Source: Planosporangium flavigriseum
GTDB taxonomy: Bacteria > Actinomycetota > Actinomycetes > Mycobacteriales > Micromonosporaceae
Reading direction: 5' to 3'
Assembly (NCBI RefSeq): GCF_011947225.1
Contig: NZ_JAATVW010000027.1
Location: forward strand, 1 to 51,648
Length of the DNA: 51,648 bases
Shown: piece after piece, positions 46,595 through 51,648 of the stretch
Position numbering within the stretch: position 1 is the stretch's first letter
How the letters are laid out: each line of letters starts with the position of its first letter
Notes under the pieces: generated by a model
The model's input: only the letters and a program-made list of their open reading frames with translations
Databases searched by the model: none
Told to the model about the DNA's origin: nothing
Made by a program: the position numbers and the translations under genes

Positions 46595-49339
46595 ATGCGC
46601 GGTGATCGGGTGAAGGTCTGCGCGAGTGATCGGGTTTACGCGCCGGTGTTGGAAGATCCGAGCGGCGCGTCGGTAGGAGTGCCGTTGTTGACGTCGAAGC
46701 TGACCGTCCCGGTGCTCCCGAACGGTCTCGTGACCCGCCCCCGGCTGGTCGAGATGCTGGACGCGGGGATCCGCGGCCCGCTCACCGTGCTGTCCGCACC
46801 GGCGGGGTGGGGCAAGACGGCGTTGCTGAACGCCTGGGTACGGGCCGGCGGCCCGGTGCAGCCGGTCACCTGGCTGACCGTGGAGGCCGACGACGCGGGT
46901 GACCGGTTCTGGGCGTACCTGCACTCCGCGCTGAACACGTCGGGGGCGACCAAGGGCGCCGACCACCAGAGCGTGCCCGCGCCGGGGATCGTCGCGCGCG
47001 ACGTCTACCTCGCCCGGCTCGCGAACGCGCTGGCCGGTCTACCGGCGCCGACCGTCGTCGTGTTGGATGACTTCCACCAGGTACCCGACCCCGGTGTTCC
47101 GGAAGGGTTGGAGTTCCTGTTGCGGCACACCGCCGGGCGGCTGCGCCTCGTCATCGCGACCCGGATGGATCCGGCGCTGCCACTGCACCGATGGCGCCTG
47201 TCCGGCGAGCTCACCGAGGTGCAGGCCCGGGACCTGGCGTTCACCGTGGAAGAGACGGCCGAACTGCTCGCCCGGCACGGTGTCGAACTGCCGGACGGCC
47301 ACCTCGCGGCCCTGCGCGCGCACACCGAAGGGTGGCCGGCCGGCCTGCGCCTCGCTGCCCTCGCCATGCGTGAGCACCCGGACCCGCCGCGCTTCGTCGA
47401 CCAGTTCTCCGGCGTCCAGCCGGGCATCGCCGAGTACCTCACCGGGGAGGTGCTCGCCGACCTGTCCGCGGAGATCCGGTACGCCCTCCTGTGCACGTCC
47501 GTCCTCGAGCGGGTCTGCGGTGGGCTGATGGACGCGCTCACCGGACGCTCCGACGGCGCTCGCATCCTGGCCGAACTCGAGCGCCGCAACGCCTTCACCG
47601 TCCCCATACCGGGTCAGTACCCGTGGTACCGCTACCACCGGCTGTTCGCCGAACTGCTGCGCGCCGAGCTGTCGCGGGAGCTGCCGGAGAAGGTGCCGCA
47701 CCTGCACCGGGCCGCGGCCGCCTGGTACGCCGGCCACGGCCTCCCGGCCGACGCGCTGCGCCACGCTCTCGCCGCGGGCGACTGGCGCTACGCCACCGCG
47801 CTGCTGGTCGATCACTGGCCGGAGCTCGTGCTGTGCAAGGGCAACGGAGCGCTGCGGACGCTGGTGCCGCCACCGCCGCCGGACGCCGCCGCTCGGACCG
47901 ATCCGGAGCTGGCGCTCGCGTACGCGGCGGATCGGCTGGACCTGGGCGATCTCGGCGCGGCCGACGCGTACCTGCGGCTCGCCGACGACCAGCGACCCCG
48001 GCTGGCCGCCGCCCGTCGGGAACGGTTCACGCTCATGGCCGCCGCGTTCCAGTTGGCAAGGGCTCAGCTCGCCGGGGACAACGGGAAGGTGTTGTCGTAC
48101 GCCGCGCGACTGATCGCGCTGGCGCCGGTGGCGGATCCGGCCGCGGTGGAGGAGACCGGCGAGGACGCGAGCCTGTGGGCGATCGCGTACGCGGCCCGCG
48201 GCGCGGCTCACCTCAACGACGGTCGACTGGCGGCGGCCGCGGACGCGCTCGGCGCCGGACTCGCCGCGGCGGAACTCGCCGGGCTGCCCTGCGCGCAGTT
48301 GCTGTGCGCCGGCCGGCTCGCCCTCCTACGGGCCCTGCGCGGCGAGTTGCGCCGCGCCGAGGAGTCTGCGCGCGCGGCGCTGGCGCTGCCGCCGTGCGCC
48401 GGTCGCTGCCGGCTGACCGGCAGCGCCTACGCGTACCTGGCGCTCGCGCTCGTGCGCTACGAGTGGGACCGGCTCGACGACGCCGAGCGGTACCTGGAGC
48501 TGGCGGCGGGCACCGGTGACCAGGCCGGGGAGCCGATCCTCACGGCCGGGATCGCCGCCATCCGCGCGGGGGTGCTGCGGGCACGGGGCGAGTTGGCGGC
48601 CGGGTACACCGTCCTCGTGGCGGCCAGGCGCGACCTGGGCGCGAAGCTGACCGGCTATCTGGGCGACTGGCTCACCGCAGCAGAAGCCGACCTGCGCACC
48701 TGCTACGGGGACATCGAGACGGCACGGGAGCTGCTGATTCCGCTGTTGGAGGAGAGCCGGCCGGCCGCGCCCGCTGTCGCGGTGGCCCTGGCACGGGCGT
48801 ACCTGCGCGACGACGATCCCGGTGCTGCGGCCCGGGCGCTACCGGTCTGGGCGGAGGACCAGGACGGAACACCCCTGCCGCTCCGGCTGGAGGCGGGCCT
48901 GCTGGCGGCGGTGACCTCCCGGCTGGCCGGCGAGACCCACCGCGCATCGGCCCTGCTGGAGCGGGTGCTCCAGCTCGCCGAGCCCGAGGGGTTCCGGCGC
49001 TTGTTCACCCACGGTGAGCCGCAGCTGCGCGCTCTGCTGGTCGACCAGCTCGACGCGGGTACCGCGTACTGGTCGATGGTCAGCGAGGCGCTCAAGGCGT
49101 CGGCCGCCGAGCCGCCCCGCGACGACCTTCCGCCGGTGGATCTCGTCGAGCCGCTCAGCGACCGTGAGTTGACGGTGCTGCGGTACCTGCAGGGCGCGCT
49201 GTCCAACCTCGAGATCGCCTCGGACCTGTCGCTGTCGGTCAACACGGTGAAGACCCACGTCCGCAGCATCTACCGCAAGCTGCACGCCGCGCACCGGCGG
49301 GAGGCCGTGCTCAAGGCCCGGCAGCTGCGCCTGCTGTGA
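46595..49339 (+). CDS. MalT-type LuxR-family ATP-dependent transcription regulator
   Basis: A 914-residue STAND regulator. An N-terminal LLTSKLTVPVLPNGLVTRPRL leader is followed by Walker A APAGWGKT (about 68-75), VVVLDDFHQV (Walker B) and MalT-type helical ATPase elements. A long TPR-like region (about 390-820) comes next, and a C-terminal LuxR HTH (about 850-914) with LSDRELTVLRYLQ, the NLEIASDLSLSVNTVKTHVRSI recognition helices and YRKL. The start is uncertain: ATG 46595 is used, but TTG 46685 with GGAG 6 bases before it would fit the usual family start and leave the 46602-46642 repeats outside the gene. It is divergent to the stress island, so control of that operon is a reasonable but untested idea. 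Confidence 0.9.
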   Translation: MRGDRVKVCASDRVYAPVLEDPSGASVGVPLLTSKLTVPVLPNGLVTRPRLVEMLDAGIRGPLTVLSAPAGWGKTALLNAWVRAGGPVQPVTWLTVEADDAGDRFWAYLHSALNTSGATKGADHQSVPAPGIVARDVYLARLANALAGLPAPTVVVLDDFHQVPDPGVPEGLEFLLRHTAGRLRLVIATRMDPALPLHRWRLSGELTEVQARDLAFTVEETAELLARHGVELPDGHLAALRAHTEGWPAGLRLAALAMREHPDPPRFVDQFSGVQPGIAEYLTGEVLADLSAEIRYALLCTSVLERVCGGLMDALTGRSDGARILAELERRNAFTVPIPGQYPWYRYHRLFAELLRAELSRELPEKVPHLHRAAAAWYAGHGLPADALRHALAAGDWRYATALLVDHWPELVLCKGNGALRTLVPPPPPDAAARTDPELALAYAADRLDLGDLGAADAYLRLADDQRPRLAAARRERFTLMAAAFQLARAQLAGDNGKVLSYAARLIALAPVADPAAVEETGEDASLWAIAYAARGAAHLNDGRLAAAADALGAGLAAAELAGLPCAQLLCAGRLALLRALRGELRRAEESARAALALPPCAGRCRLTGSAYAYLALALVRYEWDRLDDAERYLELAAGTGDQAGEPILTAGIAAIRAGVLRARGELAAGYTVLVAARRDLGAKLTGYLGDWLTAAEADLRTCYGDIETARELLIPLLEESRPAAPAVAVALARAYLRDDDPGAAARALPVWAEDQDGTPLPLRLEAGLLAAVTSRLAGETHRASALLERVLQLAEPEGFRRLFTHGEPQLRALLVDQLDAGTAYWSMVSEALKASAAEPPRDDLPPVDLVEPLSDRELTVLRYLQGALSNLEIASDLSLSVNTVKTHVRSIYRKLHAAHRREAVLKARQLRLL

Positions 49340-49433
49340 GGCTGGTTCCCACAGTCTGATGTGGAGTGGGCCGGGTGCCCGGGACGAAGGTCACTTCGTT
49401 ACGTTCGTCCGGTAGTCGGCCGGCCGCGTCGGT

Positions 49434-49463
49434 TCGGACGTTCCGACGTTGTACAAAAGTACA
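49434..49463. promoter_or_regulatory. Paired inverted repeats before the orphan receiver gene
   Basis: TCGGA-CGT-TCCGA (49434-49446) is closely followed by TGTAC-AAAA-GTACA (49450-49463), in the AT-richer patch 25-55 bp upstream of the ATG at 49488. Each is a perfect inverted repeat. They probably form the promoter/operator of the receiver gene; the cognate regulator is unknown. Confidence 0.4.
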
Positions 49464-49487
49464 TGTAGCCGTAGTGGGGAGTAGTCG

Positions 49488-49865
49488 ATGGCGCTGGTCC
49501 TGGTGGCCGATGACAACGAGCGAATTCGCGAGGTCATCACCCGCGTCCTCCAGCGCGCCGGGCACACCGTCGTCGTCGAGTCGGACGGCGAGGCGGCCTG
49601 GGGGAGCGTTCGGGAACACCGGCCGGACCTCGTTCTCATCGACGGCGTCATGCCGGGCACGAGCGGCTTCGACGTGTGCAAGCGCATCCATGGCGATCCG
49701 GCGACCGCCCACCTCCCGGTGATCGTGGTCAGCGGATGGCTGCCCACCGGCTCCGAGGCTTCCTGCGCGACCGCGACGCTGGCCAAGCCGTTCATGCCCA
49801 ACGAACTGATGGAGACGGTGGAGCAGGTGCTCAACGCGCCGCTCCGCTCGGGTGACCGGACCTAG
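49488..49865 (+). CDS. Single-domain CheY-like response regulator
   Basis: A 125-residue receiver without output domain. The acidic pocket is Asp8/Asp9 (VADDNE), the phospho-acceptor is Asp52 (VLIDGVMPG), and Lys100 is in LAKPF. The switch Ser/Thr is Ser82 in VVSGWLP. The start follows GGGGAG. No kinase lies next to it, so the partner is elsewhere. Such stand-alone receivers act by protein contact or as phosphate sinks. Its last 4 bases overlap the convergent chitosanase gene. Confidence 0.92.
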   Translation: MALVLVADDNERIREVITRVLQRAGHTVVVESDGEAAWGSVREHRPDLVLIDGVMPGTSGFDVCKRIHGDPATAHLPVIVVSGWLPTGSEASCATATLAKPFMPNELMETVEQVLNAPLRSGDRT

Positions 49866-50518
49866 CCGCGCACGAACGCGGCGGCGGCAGCCGCGCCGAC
49901 CTGATTGATGGCGCTGGTCCCGGTGTCGTCGGGGAACTGGCCGGGGAAGACGACGTAGGTCACGCCCCCGCTCACTCCGCCGTGGCCGGGGTCGGGGTTG
50001 ATGCCCAGGGCCACGGCGGTGGCGTACGACGCCTCCCCGATGGCCGTTTCGGGGCCCACGTCGGCGAATATCCCGTACACGACCTTGCCGTCGTAGACGA
50101 TCGCGCCGACGTTGCCGGGCGCGATGCCGGCGCTGCGATAGTCGAATCGCGAACTCGGCAGCGGAATCACGAAGTACCGCGCCTCGTCCGCGGTGAGGTA
50201 CCGGCCGTCGGCGCCCCGATACAGCGTCAGCGCCTGGTACGCGGGGTCCGTCCCGGCGTTGCAGCGGGGGGTGGCGACGCCGTCGCAGTCGATGCTCATA
50301 CCCGCGTGCCAGAAGTACGCCGGGCCCGATCGGCACACGGGCACGCGGGCGGTGGGATTGTCGTGCGTCGTGTATCTGCCGGTGGAGACGGCATCGCACG
50401 GCTGCGTCCGGGCGAGCAGTTGGTCGGCGGTGGCCCAGGCCAGGGTGACCGGCTCCAGTGCCACGAAGGACGACGACGCGATGATGAGCGCGATGAACGT
50501 CAGGTGAAGTATGCGCAA
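49862..50518 (-). CDS. Secreted GH75 chitosanase-like glycoside hydrolase
   Basis: A 218-residue exported enzyme. The TTG start at 50518 has GGAGGA 7 bases upstream, giving a signal peptide (LTFIALIIASSSFVAL) to about residue 28. The mature part fits family GH75: SIDCDGVATPRC, YFVIPLPSSRFD, GAIVYDGKVVYGIFADVGP and IGEASYATAVALGINP. Asp153 and Glu162 match the family's catalytic Asp/Glu pair. Cys41, 62, 78 and 86 could form disulfides. It should cleave chitosan outside the cell. A DasR-like site lies in the upstream gap. Confidence 0.9.
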   Translation of the reverse strand: MRILHLTFIALIIASSSFVALEPVTLAWATADQLLARTQPCDAVSTGRYTTHDNPTARVPVCRSGPAYFWHAGMSIDCDGVATPRCNAGTDPAYQALTLYRGADGRYLTADEARYFVIPLPSSRFDYRSAGIAPGNVGAIVYDGKVVYGIFADVGPETAIGEASYATAVALGINPDPGHGGVSGGVTYVVFPGQFPDDTGTSAINQVGAAAAAAFVRG

Positions 50519-50567
50519 GGCGAGTTCCTCCAGACGCGACAGTGCCCTGGGGCGCCAGCTACCCGTC

Positions 50568-50577
50568 CAAACCGGTT
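50568..50577. promoter_or_regulatory. Palindrome near the chitosanase start
   Basis: AAACCGGTTT, a perfect 10-bp palindrome, lies 50 bp upstream of the chitosanase start on the minus strand, within the likely core promoter. It could be an operator. Confidence 0.3.
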
Positions 50578-50643
50578 TATGCGTGGTCGCACCTGAATGT
50601 CTGAACCGGTAGCCGCTCTGTCGCAGCTGGACGGTGACGAGAA

Positions 50644-50677
50644 TCGCACTCCGAGTGCGACCGTTTGGTCGTGACCG
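50644..50677. promoter_or_regulatory. Palindrome cluster including a DasR-like site
   Basis: TCGCACTC-C-GAGTGCGA (50644-50660) is an 8-bp inverted repeat. It is followed by CGACC-GTTT-GGTCG (50658-50671) and TGGTCGTGACCG (50666-50677). The last matches the DasR-responsive consensus TGGTCTAGACCA at 9 of 12 positions. It lies between the divergent chitosanase (148 bp away) and transporter (55 bp away). Confidence 0.35.
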
Positions 50678-50731
50678 AAAGGGCCGACCGGACAGAATCG
50701 GTCCTGTCGTCAGCGATCAATAGGAGAACGA

Positions 50732-51648
50732 GTGACACGGCGCGGTTGGGTCCTGTTCGCGGCGATGTGTCTGATCTGGGGCCTGCCGTACCTGCTCATC
50801 AAGGTCGCGATTGAGACGTTCACCCCCGCCTCGCTCGTGTTCGTGCGCACCACGATCGGCGCGGCCCTGCTGCTCCCGCTGGCCGCGATGCGCGGACAGC
50901 TCCGTCCGCTTTTGCCGCGGTGGAAGCCGCTCCTGGCGTACACGTTCGTAGAGCTCGCCGTGCCGTGGACCATGCTGACCCTGGCCGAGCAGCGACTCAG
51001 CAGTTCGCTGGCCGGCCTGCTCGTCGCCGCCGTTCCGCTGGTCGGCGCGCTCATCGCCCGGATGATGGGCGGCCACGAGCCGCTCGGCGCCCGTCGACTC
51101 ATCGGGCTCCTCGTCGGACTGGCCGGGGTCGGCGCGCTCGTCGGGACCGACTTCGGCGGCGGCAACGCGATCGCGTTCGTTCAGATCGGGCTCGTGGTCA
51201 TCGGGTACGCGCTGGGCCCGTTCATCCTCGCCCGCCGCTTCTCCGACCTGCCGGGGCTCGGGGTGGTCGCGGCGTCGTTCGCGATCGCGGCCGTCGGGTT
51301 CGCCCCCGTCGGGATCGCGCAGTTGCCGACCCGGTGGCCGTCGCCGGACGTCACCGTGGCGGTTCTCCTGCTCGCCCTGGTGTGCACCGTGGCGGCGTTC
51401 CTGATCTTCTTCGCCCTGGTGAACGAGATCGGCCCGGTCCGGACCGGCGTCATCACCTACGTCAATCCGGCCGTCGCCGTGGCGCTGGGCGTCACGTTGC
51501 TCGGCGAGCCGTTCACGGTCGGCATCGCGGCCGGCTTCGCGCTGACCCTGGTCGGGTGCGTACTGGCGACCAGCCGGTCGCGGGCCGAGCGGGACGCCCG
51601 ATCGGACGCGTCCGCGGACGAGCCGACACCGGCCGTCGTAGCGGAGCC
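50732..51648 (+). CDS. EamA/DMT-family transporter, truncated by the window end
   Basis: The open frame from the GTG at 50732 (AGGAG 6 bases upstream) runs to the window edge without a stop; 305 codons are visible. It has ten transmembrane helices in two EamA repeats: MCLIWGLPYLLIK with the family's WG at the start of repeat 1, and AFLIFFALVNEIGPVRTGVITYVNPAVAVALGVTLLGEP ending repeat 2. A charged C-terminal tail (SRSRAERDARSDASADE) has begun, so little is missing. It is probably an exporter of a small metabolite; substrate unknown. Confidence 0.92.
   Translation, partial: MTRRGWVLFAAMCLIWGLPYLLIKVAIETFTPASLVFVRTTIGAALLLPLAAMRGQLRPLLPRWKPLLAYTFVELAVPWTMLTLAEQRLSSSLAGLLVAAVPLVGALIARMMGGHEPLGARRLIGLLVGLAGVGALVGTDFGGGNAIAFVQIGLVVIGYALGPFILARRFSDLPGLGVVAASFAIAAVGFAPVGIAQLPTRWPSPDVTVAVLLLALVCTVAAFLIFFALVNEIGPVRTGVITYVNPAVAVALGVTLLGEPFTVGIAAGFALTLVGCVLATSRSRAERDARSDASADEPTPAVVAE

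Overview
The window is a contiguous stretch of a very GC-rich actinobacterial chromosome. GTG and TTG starts are common, genes overlap by ATGA or TGATG, long GC-rich hairpins without U-tracts act as terminators, and a complete EgtA-B-C-D ergothioneine operon is present. Gene content and style fit Micromonosporaceae or a close relative; that placement is inference. No rRNA, tRNA, CRISPR array, insertion sequence or prophage was recognised.

Layout. (1) 1-3.6 kb: a stand-alone AAA-type ATPase related to large LuxR/SARP regulators, a secreted TAP-like peptidase and a small membrane protein, all on the minus strand. (2) 3.7-8.0 kb: egtA-egtB-egtC-egtD (minus), tightly coupled, with no egtE in view. 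(3) 8.2-25 kb: an extracellular copper-protein region. It holds a secreted, membrane-anchored protein (8464), an OmpR-type two-component system (9185-10904, minus), and a divergent 14-kb plus-strand cluster. The cluster encodes a 1743-residue secreted SdrD-like/beta-helix protein, three consecutive two-domain cupredoxin proteins, a small anchored protein, a CopC-CopD fusion and a small acidic protein. (4) 25.1-30.3 kb: a secreted DDKGG-repeat protein, a second two-component system, a pirin with an operator-like promoter, and a DUF72 protein. (5) 30.3-34.1 kb: a secreted subtilase, an unknown protein and an epimerase. (6) 34.1-46.3 kb (minus): a dense proteostasis/redox island running, in transcription order, Hsp20, DnaK, GrpE, class-B DnaJ, CbpM-like modulator, ClpB, HdeD, peroxiredoxin, DsbA-like, then (after a terminator) YbjQ and a ClpC-like ATPase. 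(7) 46.6-51.6 kb: a MalT-type LuxR regulator, an orphan CheY-like receiver, a GH75 chitosanase and a truncated EamA transporter.

Main discovery candidate. The three cupredoxin proteins at 16666-22399 look like one multicopper oxidase split over separate polypeptides. The first protein carries a complete type-1 site and half of a trinuclear copper site in its domain 1, and its domain 2 is degenerate. The second has a degenerate domain 1 but supplies the missing four histidines (HPHG and HSH) in its domain 2. The third has lost essentially all ligands and gained Ig-like repeats. Six cupredoxin domains with one catalytic interface recall ceruloplasmin or MnxG, but here assembled from three translationally coupled genes. 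A 17-bp element (consensus CATGACAGCYCSGTCAT) lies upstream of both this cluster and the 8464 gene, and a related site precedes the divergent response regulator. This suggests one regulon controlled by the adjacent two-component system. Perfect 14-bp hairpins divide the cluster into three units.

The stress island resembles in content, though not necessarily in ancestry, the proteobacterial transmissible loci of stress tolerance.
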